Part shown: positions 18,618-27,598 of the stretch, in pieces
How the letters are laid out: each line of letters opens with the position of its first letter
Numbering within the stretch: position 1 is the stretch's first letter
Assembly (NCBI RefSeq): GCF_002764115.1
Contig: NZ_CP017940.1
Span: forward strand, 1,648,501-1,712,500
Source: Phyllobacterium zundukense
Lineage (GTDB): Bacteria > Pseudomonadota > Alphaproteobacteria > Rhizobiales > Rhizobiaceae
DNA length: 64,000 bases
Direction of reading: 5' to 3'
Notes under the pieces: model-generated
Database searches by the model: none
Seen by the model: the letters and a program-made list of their open reading frames with translations, nothing else
What the model was told of the DNA's origin: nothing
Program-made: the position numbers and the translations under genes

Positions 18618-19997
18618 CTACGATTGCGGAGCAATCGCAAAGCAGTTGAAGTTCTGGCGCTTCAATGCAGCACAGGCGGTGTTGGCTGCTTTGGCTGATG
18701 AAATGCCGGCGAAGCGGGCGCGATGATAGGTCGTCGAACCCTTCTGGAACTTTTCCGTATAGGGCGAGAGCGAGGTGATCGGACCGCCAACCTGCGCAGC
18801 AGCTTTGGACAGCATTGCCTTGGCTTCTTCAGGGCTGCCGACGGAAGCAATTTGTACCATCCAGCCGCCTGCCGGGGCCGATGCGGTCGTAACAGGATCA
18901 ACCTCAGATGCATCGCCTTCGGCCATCTCGACTTTGGGCGATGGAGTCGGAACTGTCAGGATTTGCGCTGTCGGCGAGGGGGCTGGTGCCGGCTCGGCAT
19001 AGGCAGTTACCACATTTGCAGTTTGCGAGACGACCTCTTGACGCTGAACGGGCAGCGGTGCGTCCTCACTCTCCGGCAGTTCGAGCGCGGCGACGGTAAC
19101 CTTGCTGTTCTTGCGTGAGGCAATCAGATTGCCGCCATCACGCCGTGACGCAGCGGGAAGATATTGTTCAATCAACCTGGCCATTTGCGCGTCGCGTGCG
19201 CCGCCGCTCGTGCCACCCATGACGACTGCGACAAGTTTCTTGCCGTCCACATTGACCGAGCTCACCAGATTGAAACCCGAGGCACGTGTGTAGCCTGTCT
19301 TGATGCCGTCAACACCACGTACCTTGCCCAGAAGGCGGTTGTGGCCAACGATACGACGGCCGCGATAGCTGAAGCTGCGGGTCGAGAAATAGTCGTAGTA
19401 CTGCGGAAAATGTTCGCGAAGCGCGATGCCTAGAAGTGCAAGGTCGCGCGCGGAGGACCGCTGCTGCGGATCTGGAAGACCATTCGCATTGCGGAACTGC
19501 GTGTTGCGCATGCCCAGTTGGCGTGCCTTGTTGGTCATCATCACGGCAAAACGTTGTTCCGATCCGCCAAGATATTCACCAATTGCGGTTGCTGAGTCGT
19601 TTGCCGACTTGGTGATCAGTGAAAGGATTGCGGCTTCTGCGCTGATCGACTGCCCTGGACGAAACCCGACCTTTGTCGGGGGCTGGCTAGCGGCATAGGC
19701 GGAAACCGGAATGGGTGTGGATTTGGAAACCTTGCCCGACGCCATAGCGTCGAACAGCATATACAGCGTCATCATTTTCGTCAGCGATGCGGGAAAGCGC
19801 TGCGCATCGGCGTTAGATGAATAAAGTGTCTTGCCGGTATTGGCATCCACCACAATGGCTGCCGCTTTTGTATCTGCTACTGCCTCGGTTGCGCCCGTAA
19901 GGCTGATTCCAGAAATCATCGCCAAAGCAAGGAATGCATGAGCCATTTTTTGTACGAATTTGGAACCTTGGCGGGCCTGGTAATGCACAATCAACAC
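18618..19997 (-). CDS. D-alanyl-D-alanine carboxypeptidase with C-terminal SPOR domain
   Basis: A penicillin-binding protein of family S11, 459 residues from the GTG at 19997. It has an N-terminal hydrophobic export signal (AFLALAMISGISLTGA), then the catalytic triad of motifs: S71-L-T-K74 with the nucleophilic Ser, S131-A-N133 and K233-T-G235. A Pro/Ala-rich linker leads to a SPOR domain from about residue 375 (GWMVQIASVGSPEEAKAML) that binds denuded septal peptidoglycan. It trims the terminal D-Ala of pentapeptides in the periplasm, probably at division sites. The start is uncertain: the ATG at 19946 would shorten the charged n-region. Confidence 0.88.
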   Translation of the reverse strand: MLIVHYQARQGSKFVQKMAHAFLALAMISGISLTGATEAVADTKAAAIVVDANTGKTLYSSNADAQRFPASLTKMMTLYMLFDAMASGKVSKSTPIPVSAYAASQPPTKVGFRPGQSISAEAAILSLITKSANDSATAIGEYLGGSEQRFAVMMTNKARQLGMRNTQFRNANGLPDPQQRSSARDLALLGIALREHFPQYYDYFSTRSFSYRGRRIVGHNRLLGKVRGVDGIKTGYTRASGFNLVSSVNVDGKKLVAVVMGGTSGGARDAQMARLIEQYLPAASRRDGGNLIASRKNSKVTVAALELPESEDAPLPVQRQEVVSQTANVVTAYAEPAPAPSPTAQILTVPTPSPKVEMAEGDASEVDPVTTASAPAGGWMVQIASVGSPEEAKAMLSKAAAQVGGPITSLSPYTEKFQKGSTTYHRARFAGISSAKAANTACAALKRQNFNCFAIAPQS

Positions 19998-20076
19998 CTG
20001 CTCGAATATGCGCGTAGAGATTTTTCTGATGGACTGGATGCATCAGGACGAATGCAGGAACATTAGCCGCAACAGC

Positions 20077-20099
20077 GTTACCAAACTGTTTATGGTAAC
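20077..20099. repeat. Inverted repeat in the carboxypeptidase-phasin intergenic region
   Basis: GTTACCA and TGGTAAC form 7-bp arms around a 9-bp spacer that itself contains AAAC-t-GTTT. The element lies 80 bp upstream of the carboxypeptidase start and about 68 bp upstream of the phasin -35. It could be an operator for either gene. It is not followed by a T tract, so a terminator is unlikely. Confidence 0.4.
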
Positions 20100-20166
20100 C
20101 AGGCCGTTCATAGATTCCGGGGTGTTTTGTTTAATATTTATATAATTGCTGCACCGCACAATAAAT

Positions 20167-20195
20167 TTGACTTTTTGTGCATTGCACACTACATC
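20167..20195 (+). promoter_or_regulatory. Phasin promoter with embedded PhaR-like operator
   Basis: TTGACT (20167-20172) and TACATC (20190-20195), 17 bp apart, form a reasonable housekeeping promoter 40 bp upstream of the phasin gene. The spacer contains the perfect dyad TGTGCATTGCACA (20176-20188), which includes the TGC-N3-GCA core described for PhaR repressors of phasin genes in alphaproteobacteria. An operator inside the promoter spacer would block RNA polymerase until PhaR is titrated onto polyhydroxybutyrate granules. Confidence 0.62.
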
Positions 20196-20234
20196 AACGT
20201 CAACCCAAAAAAATCAACTGTGGAAGGATCCATC

Positions 20235-20567
20235 ATGGCAACTCCATTCGAAACCCTCAATGATTCCAGTAAGGAATTCGTCAATAGCGCGATGAAGAGC
20301 GTTTCCGCTCTTTCTCAAGGGTTGCAAACCATTGCAAACGAAGCAGCTGACTACTCGAAGAAGTCATTCGAAGAGGGCACAGCCCTGATTGAAAAGCTTG
20401 CTACCATCAAGTCGCCGGAACAGGCTTTCGAGACCCATAGCGTGTTCTCGAAGAAGGCCTATGAGACTTTTGTTGCTCAGGCGACCAAATTTGGCGAGCT
20501 CTATGCAGACCTGGCTAAAGAGGCATACAAGCCCTATGAAGCTGTGGTAGCGAAGGTTGTAAAGTAA
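20235..20567 (+). CDS. Phasin family protein
   Basis: A 110-residue, helix-forming, Lys/Ala/Glu-rich protein of the phasin_2 type (segments SAMKSVSALSQGLQTI, KKSFEEGTALIEKL and FVAQATKFGELYADLAKEAYKP). Phasins coat polyhydroxyalkanoate granules and control their size. The start is the ATG at 20235 with GGAAGGA 7 nt upstream; the frame extends 5' but that part reads through the promoter. It has its own promoter, a PhaR-like operator and a strong terminator, so it is monocistronic and probably highly expressed when granules form. Confidence 0.88.
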   Translation: MATPFETLNDSSKEFVNSAMKSVSALSQGLQTIANEAADYSKKSFEEGTALIEKLATIKSPEQAFETHSVFSKKAYETFVAQATKFGELYADLAKEAYKPYEAVVAKVVK

Positions 20568-20592
20568 GCGCAACGCTTCACTGAGTGCATTC

Positions 20593-20627
20593 AAAAGTCC
20601 GGTTGCCCGCGCAACCGGACTTTTTTT
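20593..20627 (+). terminator. Rho-independent terminator of phasin gene
   Basis: AAAAGTCCGGTTGC pairs perfectly with GCAACCGGACTTTT (14-bp stem, 4-nt loop), and the right arm runs into a tract of seven T residues. It starts 25 bp after the phasin stop. Confidence 0.93.
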
Positions 20628-20765
20628 ATTCCAGGATGGCAATTCGGACTGTGCAACTGCAACTTGATATTGCAAGCTTCAGGAGAGGGCTTAAAATTGG
20701 CGCGTTGCGACCTACATAGAATGCATCGAGTGACACACAACTATCAGAATGCGGTATCGGATGAG

Positions 20766-21119
20766 ATGAAGCGGTTTGTACCCATCATGCAAGACGAGGA
20801 CAAGGGTAGCGGCAACGGTCCCGGACGGGGCACGGCTGTTATAACCCGGACCAAACCCAAACTCAAAAAGCCCAGCCTTTATCGCGTGTTGCTCCTTAAT
20901 GACGATTACACCCCCATGGAATTCGTCATTCACGTTCTGGAACGATTTTTCCAGAAAAACAGAGAAGACGCTACGCGTATAATGCTTCATGTGCATAATC
21001 ATGGAGTAGGTGAATGTGGTGTCTTTACCTATGAGGTCGCGGAGTCCAAGATGACCCAAGTCATGGACTATGCGCGGCAAAACCAACATCCGCTGCAATG
21101 CGTGATGGAGAAAAAGTGA
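20766..21119 (+). CDS. clpS: ATP-dependent Clp protease adaptor ClpS
   Basis: A 117-residue N-end-rule adaptor that delivers substrates with bulky N-terminal residues to ClpA. The core [20 protein letters not shown] holds the DDYT substrate-pocket loop, and [15 protein letters not shown] contains the ClpA-contacting region. A short flexible N-terminus ([14 protein letters not shown]) matches rhizobial ClpS proteins as I remember them, which is why I choose ATG 20766; an upstream in-frame TTG at 20697 has a good GGAGAGG site and is a real alternative. It lies 6 bp before clpA, as usual. Confidence 0.92.
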   Translation: MKRFVPIMQDEDKGSGNGPGRGTAVITRTKPKLKKPSLYRVLLLNDDYTPMEFVIHVLERFFQKNREDATRIMLHVHNHGVGECGVFTYEVAESKMTQVMDYARQNQHPLQCVMEKK

Positions 21120-21125
21120 GGTTTC

Positions 21126-23594
21126 ATGCCATCTTTCTCACCTAGTTTGGAGCGGGCCCTCCATCAGGCGCTGACAATTGCGAACGAGCATCATCATGAG
21201 TATGCGACGCTGGAGCATTTGCTCCTCGCGTTGATTGATGATCAGGATGCAAGCAGTGTCATGCGCGCCTGCAATGTGGACCTTGCCCAATTGACGCGCA
21301 CCGTGACCGATTATGTCGATCACGAACTGGACAACCTCGTTACCGGGTATGACGAGGATTCGAAGCCGACTGCGGCGTTCCAGCGTGTCATCCAACGTGC
21401 AGTCATCCATGTCCAATCCTCCAACCGGGAGGAAGTGACCGGGGCGAATGTCCTCGTCGCTATTTTCGCGGAGCGGGAGAGCCATGCGGCGTTCTTCCTG
21501 CAGGAGCAGCAAATGACCCGCTACGACGCGGTCAACTACATCTCGCATGGGATCTCCAAGCGCCCAGGAGCGTCCGAGCCGCGCACGCCGCTTGGGGCCG
21601 AGAGTAACAACGAAGAAAGTCATGCTTCGGAGTCTGACGAGGGCGCGAAGAAGAAACAGGACGCATTGACCGCCTATTGCAATAACCTCAATGATCGCGC
21701 CAAGGCCGGTAAAATCGATCCATTGATCGGCCGCGATCAGGAGATCAACCGCACGATCCAGATCCTCTGCCGTCGTTCGAAGAATAATCCGCTCTATGTC
21801 GGTGATCCCGGTGTCGGCAAGACCGCCATTGCGGAAGGGCTCGCCAAGCGCATTGTGGAGGGCAAGGTTCCCAACGTTCTCAGCGACGCCACCGTGTTCT
21901 CCCTGGACATGGGCACATTGCTCGCTGGAACCCGCTATCGGGGTGATTTTGAAGAACGACTGAAGCAGGTTATCAAGGAACTCGAAGAGTTTCCGGGTGC
22001 GATCCTGTTTATCGACGAGATCCACACGATCATCGGCGCAGGCGCAACTTCCGGCGGTGCAATGGATGCATCCAACCTCCTAAAGCCTGCCCTTTCGTCC
22101 GGGTCAATTCGTTGCATTGGTTCAACGACTTACAAGGAGTTTCGCCAGTTCTTTGAAAAGGACAGGGCTTTGGTGCGCCGTTTCCAGAAGATCGATGTCA
22201 ATGAACCATCTATCCCTGATGCGATTGAGATCATGAAGGGACTGCGGCCGTATTTCGAAGATTTCCACAAGGTCAAGTACACCGTGGAAGCGATCAAATC
22301 GGCAGTAGAGCTTTCAGCTCGCTATATCAATGATCGCAAATTGCCGGACAAGGCGATCGACGTGATCGACGAGACGGGTGCTAGCCAGATGCTGCTGCCG
22401 GAAGGCAAGCGTAAGAAATCCATCGGCGTAAAGGAAATCGAGGCAACCATCGCCACGATGGCCCGTATCCCTCCAAAGACAGTGTCGAAGGATGATGAGG
22501 CCGTTCTGTCCAATCTCGAGGCGGAACTGAAGCGCGTCGTCTATGGTCAGGATCTGGCCATCGAGGCACTGTCTTCATCGATCAAGCTGGCGCGGGCCGG
22601 CCTGCGCGAACCGGAAAAGCCAATCGGCTCTTACCTGTTCTCCGGACCGACCGGCGTGGGCAAGACCGAAGTTGCCAAGCAATTGGCATTGTCGCTCGGT
22701 GTTGAACTTCTGCGTTTCGACATGTCGGAATATATGGAGCGTCACACGGTTTCGCGTTTGCTCGGTGCACCTCCCGGCTATGTCGGTTTCGACCAGGGTG
22801 GTCTCTTGACCGATGGTGTCGATCAGCATCCGCATTGCGTACTGCTGCTCGATGAAATCGAAAAGGCGCATCCGGATCTGTTCAATATCCTTCTGCAGGT
22901 CATGGATCACGGCAAACTGACGGATCACAACGGCAAGCAGATCGACTTCCGTAACGTCATCCTGATCATGACGACCAATGCAGGTGCGTCCGATATGGCG
23001 AGATCGGCCATTGGTTTCGGTTCATCGCGTCGTGAAGGCGATGACATGGAAGCAATCAATCGACTGTTTACACCCGAATTCCGCAATCGTCTTGATGCGA
23101 TCATTCCGTTCGGCGCGCTGCCGGTTCCGGTTATCCATCAGGTGGTGCAGAAGTTTGTCATCCAGCTCGAGGCCCAGCTTGCTGACCGCGGCGTGACATT
23201 CGACCTGCAGCCGGAGGCGATCGCTTGGCTCGCTGAAAAGGGCTATGATGACCGCATGGGTGCCCGGCCTCTCGGCCGCGTCATTCAGGAGCATATCAAG
23301 AAGCCGCTTGCGGACGAGGTGCTGTTTGGCAGGCTCAAGAAGGGCGGTACCGTCCGCGTATCGGTCGCGCCCAAGCCGGATGGATCGCAGGGTCTCGTTC
23401 TGGACTACATCGCCGATGAAGTGGTGGTGAAGCCGAAGAAGGAAATTCCGGTCGAGAAGAAGCCTGTGGCTAAGAAACGACCCACGCCGAAGAAGCCCGT
23501 GCTCGAAAAGGCCGGAGCGGACTCCGTGGTGAGTGGACAAATCGTTCCGCTGTCACGCAAGGCTTCGGTGCCAAAAGTACCGCGGAAGAAATAA
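21126..23594 (+). CDS. clpA: ATP-dependent Clp protease ATP-binding subunit ClpA
   Basis: An 822-residue double-ring AAA+ unfoldase that feeds proteins to ClpP. It has an N domain (1-145) that docks ClpS, first AAA module with Walker A GDPGVGKT (226-233) and Walker [10 protein letters not shown], and second module with Walker A GPTGVGKT near 508 and [12 protein letters not shown]. The protein runs about 60 residues past E. coli ClpA in a Lys/Pro-rich tail ([15 protein letters not shown]), seen in rhizobial homologues and probably disordered. It is co-transcribed with clpS and closed by a strong terminator. Confidence 0.95.
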   Translation: MPSFSPSLERALHQALTIANEHHHEYATLEHLLLALIDDQDASSVMRACNVDLAQLTRTVTDYVDHELDNLVTGYDEDSKPTAAFQRVIQRAVIHVQSSNREEVTGANVLVAIFAERESHAAFFLQEQQMTRYDAVNYISHGISKRPGASEPRTPLGAESNNEESHASESDEGAKKKQDALTAYCNNLNDRAKAGKIDPLIGRDQEINRTIQILCRRSKNNPLYVGDPGVGKTAIAEGLAKRIVEGKVPNVLSDATVFSLDMGTLLAGTRYRGDFEERLKQVIKELEEFPGAILFIDEIHTIIGAGATSGGAMDASNLLKPALSSGSIRCIGSTTYKEFRQFFEKDRALVRRFQKIDVNEPSIPDAIEIMKGLRPYFEDFHKVKYTVEAIKSAVELSARYINDRKLPDKAIDVIDETGASQMLLPEGKRKKSIGVKEIEATIATMARIPPKTVSKDDEAVLSNLEAELKRVVYGQDLAIEALSSSIKLARAGLREPEKPIGSYLFSGPTGVGKTEVAKQLALSLGVELLRFDMSEYMERHTVSRLLGAPPGYVGFDQGGLLTDGVDQHPHCVLLLDEIEKAHPDLFNILLQVMDHGKLTDHNGKQIDFRNVILIMTTNAGASDMARSAIGFGSSRREGDDMEAINRLFTPEFRNRLDAIIPFGALPVPVIHQVVQKFVIQLEAQLADRGVTFDLQPEAIAWLAEKGYDDRMGARPLGRVIQEHIKKPLADEVLFGRLKKGGTVRVSVAPKPDGSQGLVLDYIADEVVVKPKKEIPVEKKPVAKKRPTPKKPVLEKAGADSVVSGQIVPLSRKASVPKVPRKK

Positions 23595-23596
23595 AC

Positions 23597-23624
23597 AAAA
23601 GGCCGCCTCCGAGGCGGCCTTTTT
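23597..23624 (+). terminator. Rho-independent terminator of clpSA
   Basis: AAAAGGCCGCCTC and GAGGCGGCCTTTT form a nearly continuous palindrome followed by T residues, 2 bp after the clpA stop. The A-rich left arm means it could also work on the opposite strand. Confidence 0.9.
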
Positions 23625-23661
23625 CTTGCCGGTACGCGCACTTCCGTTTATCGCTGGACGT

Positions 23662-24429
23662 ATGGCTGATTCCGAATTTCCCTCCTACCAGTCGGATCAT
23701 GACAATGAAAACCTGAGAACCCGCTTTTCGTGGTTCTTGTCGGGTGCGTCGCTGATCGTCAGCGTTCCTGCGCTCATTCTGATGACCGCGCATGTGGGCT
23801 TTGCGGGACTTGCCAGCGAAAGCGGTGTGACCGTTGTCGAAGCGATGTTCATGGTCGCGATGATCTGGGCATTGCCAGCCAACATCGTCCTGATCGGCGC
23901 AATTGGGGGGGGCTATTCGATGTTGGGGGCAGCGGTCGCTGTCGCGCTGTCCTCGATCCGATTCGTCCCGATGGTGGCGGCCTTCGTACCTGAAATGCGA
24001 GGGCCGAAAACGCGCAAGATCGTGCTCCTGTTCCTTTCCCACTTCATCGCAGTAACTGCTTGGGTGCTCGGAATGGAGCATCTGCGCAACGTACCGGTAA
24101 AAATGCGTGCGAGCTATTTCGCCGGCCTTGGGATAACGCTGACCACGGCCAACACCCTTGTCGTCGGTCTGGTCTATTTCCTTTCGACCGATTTTCCGCC
24201 GCTCGTCTTCGCGGCACTGTTTTTCCTGACACCGATGTATTTTCTGGCATCTCTCTGGGGTTCGGCGCGTGACCGTACGGTACACGTCGCCATGGTATCC
24301 GGCCTGCTGCTGTTTCCTCTGATCCATTATTTTGCGCCGGCCTATGATTTGCTCCTCACCGGTCTTGCCGGTGGTGCAGTCACCGTGGCTTATCTACGCT
24401 GGACCAAGGCGCGGGGCAGGGCCGCATGA
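23662..24429 (+). CDS. AzlC family branched-chain amino acid exporter, large subunit
   Basis: A 255-residue membrane protein with about six to eight helices and the AzlC signature around GAAVAVALSSIRFVPMVA (near residues 90-107). AzlC pairs with the small AzlD subunit, encoded next with a 4-nt overlap, to export branched-chain amino acids or analogues. The ATG at 23662 begins MADSEFPSYQ. Only 38 bp separate it from the clpA terminator, so its promoter must overlap the end of clpA or it depends on read-through. Confidence 0.82.
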   Translation: MADSEFPSYQSDHDNENLRTRFSWFLSGASLIVSVPALILMTAHVGFAGLASESGVTVVEAMFMVAMIWALPANIVLIGAIGGGYSMLGAAVAVALSSIRFVPMVAAFVPEMRGPKTRKIVLLFLSHFIAVTAWVLGMEHLRNVPVKMRASYFAGLGITLTTANTLVVGLVYFLSTDFPPLVFAALFFLTPMYFLASLWGSARDRTVHVAMVSGLLLFPLIHYFAPAYDLLLTGLAGGAVTVAYLRWTKARGRAA

Positions 24430-24776
24430 CCTGGGATAGCGTTTCGGCCTGGTGGTGGCCCTACCTTTTCATCCTCCTCGCCGGTTGGCTGCCGACCGAT
24501 ATATGGCGGTGGGTTGGCGTCCTTATCGGTGGACGTGTGCGCGAGGATTCCGAGGCGCTGATTATCGTCCGTGCAGTCGCGACGGCGCTTGTCGCAGGTG
24601 TCATCGCCCAGCTGATCCTTTATCCGAGCGGGTCGCTGGCCGAGTCATCTGTGGTCCTGCGCGTCGGCGCCGCTGCCGCTGGCTTCGCGGCATATCTCTG
24701 TCTCGGCCGACGCGTTATTGTGGGGGTTCTGGTTGCAGAGGTCGTCCTGGTAAGCGGGCTCAGTCTCAACTTTTAG
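24426..24776 (+). CDS. AzlD family transporter small subunit
   Basis: A 116-residue hydrophobic protein with about four helices, starting at the ATG that overlaps the azlC-like stop (ATGA). The small size, helix layout and position after an AzlC homologue identify it as AzlD. WLPTDIWRWVGVLIGGR near residues 20-36 fits the family. It forms the two-component exporter with the preceding product. The substrate is inferred from the family only. Confidence 0.8.
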   Translation: MTWDSVSAWWWPYLFILLAGWLPTDIWRWVGVLIGGRVREDSEALIIVRAVATALVAGVIAQLILYPSGSLAESSVVLRVGAAAAGFAAYLCLGRRVIVGVLVAEVVLVSGLSLNF

Positions 24777-24854
24777 CTAAAGATTAAGCCAATCGCTTAA
24801 CGTGATTCACATTCGTGCAGGATAGGTTTCCGCCAACATACTCGGGAGCCGTCG

Positions 24855-25784
24855 ATGAGATCCGATATTCAGACATTCTGCAAAGTGGCCATTATCATTG
24901 GAATTTTGGCGATTGACGCGATCTGGATCACGTTGACGGACTTTCGTTTCGAGGGTCAAGGCGTTTTGAGGGTCATCGCGGTTTCCGCATTTTGCGGTCT
25001 TGTGGCATATATCTACAGGGCTTGGCGACCCATGCGCGCCTTCGAGCTGGTGTGCACGGAAACGGCTATCCTTCTCTCCTTCACTGCTGCGGCCGCACCC
25101 TTGAGCTATCTTGTCACGTCACTCGATCTTCCCCTGATTGACGCAGATCTGATCAGGTTCGATGCCGCTCTGGGCTTTGATTGGTCTGCATATGTTGGCC
25201 AAGTCAATGAACGGCCCCTATTGGGCATGATATGTTCGGTAATCTATCTTACGACGCTCCTGCAAGTGGCCTTGGCGGTTATCACCCTTGGCCTTGCGGG
25301 CAAGACCGAACGCACCCAGCAGTTTGTGTCAGCTGTCATGCTTGGCGCACTGGTATGTATCCTCGTGTCGGGGATCTTGCCATCGGCAGGAGCGCTGGCC
25401 ACGACAAGACCCCCGGAGATTTTCTGGGGGAACCATCATCCGGTCGTGGATCTAGCCTACAAGCAGACATTCTTCGATTTGCGATCTGGCGCTGAGCGAC
25501 TCATATCCTTGGATAAAATGAAGGGAATGATCGCATTTCCATCTTATCATGGAACGCTTTCGGCCCTCCTGATCCTCGCTTTCTTTCGGGTCGGTTACTG
25601 GTTCTGGCCCATTCTTGTGTTGAACGCACTTATCCTCATGGCCACACCGGTCGAAGGTGGACATCATTTGGTAGACGTCCTGGGCGGCATCGCAGTTGCT
25701 TGCGGAAGCTGGTATATTGCCGGTTTGTTTTACAAGCCCCGCACTATTTCGAAATCGCAGCAGCTCATTGAGGTTCCTGCCTAG
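24855..25784 (+). CDS. PAP2 superfamily phosphatase (inositolphosphotransferase-like)
   Basis: A 309-residue integral membrane protein with about six helices. The PAP2 catalytic region is at the C-terminus: FPSYHGTLSALL (active-site His) and TPVEGGHHLVDVLGG (second His and Asp). This spacing resembles the Aur1/Ipt1-type PAP2 branch. Likely reactions are dephosphorylation of a lipid phosphate or transfer of a phosphoryl headgroup at the periplasmic face. It has its own 78-bp upstream region and overlaps the convergent HIT gene by 4 bp. Confidence 0.8.
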   Translation: MRSDIQTFCKVAIIIGILAIDAIWITLTDFRFEGQGVLRVIAVSAFCGLVAYIYRAWRPMRAFELVCTETAILLSFTAAAAPLSYLVTSLDLPLIDADLIRFDAALGFDWSAYVGQVNERPLLGMICSVIYLTTLLQVALAVITLGLAGKTERTQQFVSAVMLGALVCILVSGILPSAGALATTRPPEIFWGNHHPVVDLAYKQTFFDLRSGAERLISLDKMKGMIAFPSYHGTLSALLILAFFRVGYWFWPILVLNALILMATPVEGGHHLVDVLGGIAVACGSWYIAGLFYKPRTISKSQQLIEVPA

Positions 25785-26215
25785 CTCGGCTCAGCCAGCG
25801 CTTGCCTGATCTGTTCGGCATTGGCCGCAAGAACGGCCTGGTCTTCCATTTGGCCGGTATGCGGCTTGAGCGCAATGCCTTCAAAGCGCGGAATGATGTG
25901 GAAATGCAGATGGAACACTGTTTGTCCGGAAGCTGGTTCATTGAACTGAATAACCGTAACACCATCTGAATCGAACGCTTCCTTGACGGCGCGCGCTAGC
26001 TTTTGCGTCGTTGCGATCGCGGCCGCCAGGCTCGCAGGTGCAGCATCCAGGATGTTGCGATAGGGAGCTTTCGTTATAACCAGGCAGTGACCCTTGCCCT
26101 GCGGCATGACATCCATGAAGGCATAGGTATTCTCGTCCTCATAAAGTTTGTAGGAGGGGATCTCTCCGCGCAAAATCTTGGCGAACACGTTGTTGTCGTC
26201 ATAGGGCTGGCTCAT
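25781..26215 (-). CDS. HIT family nucleotide-binding protein
   Basis: A 144-residue histidine-triad protein with the motif HLHFHIIPR (His102, His104, His106), the central His acting as nucleophile. HIT proteins hydrolyse AMP-linked substrates such as adenosine 5'-phosphoramidates or dinucleotides. NVFAKILRGEIPSYKLYED at the N-terminus is characteristic of the bacterial HinT/HIT branch. It is last in a minus-strand group with a GNAT gene, ugpQ and ridA. Confidence 0.9.
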   Translation of the reverse strand: MSQPYDDNNVFAKILRGEIPSYKLYEDENTYAFMDVMPQGKGHCLVITKAPYRNILDAAPASLAAAIATTQKLARAVKEAFDSDGVTVIQFNEPASGQTVFHLHFHIIPRFEGIALKPHTGQMEDQAVLAANAEQIRQALAEPS

Positions 26216-26297
26216 ATCGCACCTGTCGTTTCCGGAAATTGAGCCCGATGTTTGCCATGGACGGCGGTGCAGTCAAGGCATCAGGTCGAAGACATCG

Positions 26298-27482
26298 CTA
26301 ATGGTCTGATTTCTTGAATGGCGCGTGTTCGTTCAGAACATCGCTCATCAGGGCCACGTCGCTGTGTTCGTGCCTGAGGAAGTCCGCAATTGCGCGCCTT
26401 AGACCCTCGTGGGCGACGTAATGCATGGAATGGGTCGTGACCGGCATATAGCCGCGCGCCAGCTTGTGTTCGCCCTGAGCGCCGGCCTCGACCACATGCA
26501 GCTTGCGCTCGATGGCGAAATCGATTGCCTGATGATAGCAGACCTCGAAATGCAGAAAGCGGTGATCCTCGATGCAGCCCCAATGCCTGCCGAAGAGGCG
26601 GTCCGAACCAACAAAATTGATGGCTCCTGCGATATAGTGCCCACCGCGCCGTGCCATCACCAGCATGATGTCATCAGGCATACGTTCACCGATCAAAGCG
26701 TAAAACTTGCGGTTGAGATATGGCCGGCCCCATTTACGGCTGCCAGTATCCATGTAGAAGGTGAAAAAGTCGTCCCAGACTTTTGTCGTGATCTGGCTGC
26801 CTGTCAGGCGATCGATGGTGACGTCGTTCGCAAGTGCTTCCCGCCGCTCGCGTTTCAGCGCCTTGCGTTTTCGCGAAGCGAGCGTTTCAAGAAAATCATC
26901 GTAAGTCGCATAGCCGTCATTGAAAAAGTGAAACTGCTGATCAATCCGGTGCAGGAATCCGGCATCAGTGAAGGCCGGCAGATCATCATCGTTCACGAAG
27001 GTCGAGTGAGCCGAAGAAACGCCAATCTGGTCGGTCAATTGTCGCAAGCCGTTGGCGAGGGCAGCGCGCGCCGCCATGCCATCCCAATTGCCATTAACCA
27101 GAAGGCGGGGGCCCGTTACCGGAGTGAAGGGTATGCTGGCCTGCAATTTCGGATAATAGCGTCCGCCTGCGCGCTCGAAAGCATCAGCCCAGCCATGGTC
27201 GAAAACATACTCTCCCTGACTGTGGCCTTTCAGATAGCACGGTACGGCGCCGATCAGCGTGCCACTGTCATCTTCGAGCCGCAGAAATTGCGGAAGCCAG
27301 CCGGCTTTGCGGTCGACGCAGCCCGAGTCTTCAAGCGACGATAGAAAGGCGTGCGACAGGAAGGGATTGTAGTCCGGCGCGTCGCGAGATGTCCCGGAGA
27401 GGCCCGCCCATTCCTCCTGAGTGAATGCACCAATGCCGTCGCAAACACGCAAGGTGAAATCGCCTCGATGAAGATTTTCCAT
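26298..27482 (-). CDS. GNAT-superfamily acyltransferase, DUF482/COG3146 type
   Basis: A 394-residue protein with the hallmark segments of the DUF482 family: FYMDTGSRKWGRPYLNR, RLFGRHWGCIEDHRFLHFE and EAGAQGEHKLARGY. The fold is a tandem GNAT related to FemAB-like peptidyl/acyl transferases. The substrate is unknown; the family is widespread in proteobacteria and plants. The N-terminus starts MENLHRGDFTLRV. It lies 82 bp before the HIT gene on the same strand. Confidence 0.82.
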   Translation of the reverse strand: MENLHRGDFTLRVCDGIGAFTQEEWAGLSGTSRDAPDYNPFLSHAFLSSLEDSGCVDRKAGWLPQFLRLEDDSGTLIGAVPCYLKGHSQGEYVFDHGWADAFERAGGRYYPKLQASIPFTPVTGPRLLVNGNWDGMAARAALANGLRQLTDQIGVSSAHSTFVNDDDLPAFTDAGFLHRIDQQFHFFNDGYATYDDFLETLASRKRKALKRERREALANDVTIDRLTGSQITTKVWDDFFTFYMDTGSRKWGRPYLNRKFYALIGERMPDDIMLVMARRGGHYIAGAINFVGSDRLFGRHWGCIEDHRFLHFEVCYHQAIDFAIERKLHVVEAGAQGEHKLARGYMPVTTHSMHYVAHEGLRRAIADFLRHEHSDVALMSDVLNEHAPFKKSDH

Positions 27483-27598
27483 GTTTGAAATTGGCTTCCT
27501 GACTGTGTCGGCAGGATGGAGACCAGCCTCGCTACCTTGTGTTTAAGCTAGGCATTCCGCCCGGCGATACAAGAGGTAGCTTGGCGCGGTCTCAACCA

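Noticed and set aside
26409..27344. 311-codon plus-strand frame
   Set aside because: Antisense to the DUF482 acyltransferase gene, whose family motifs are clear.
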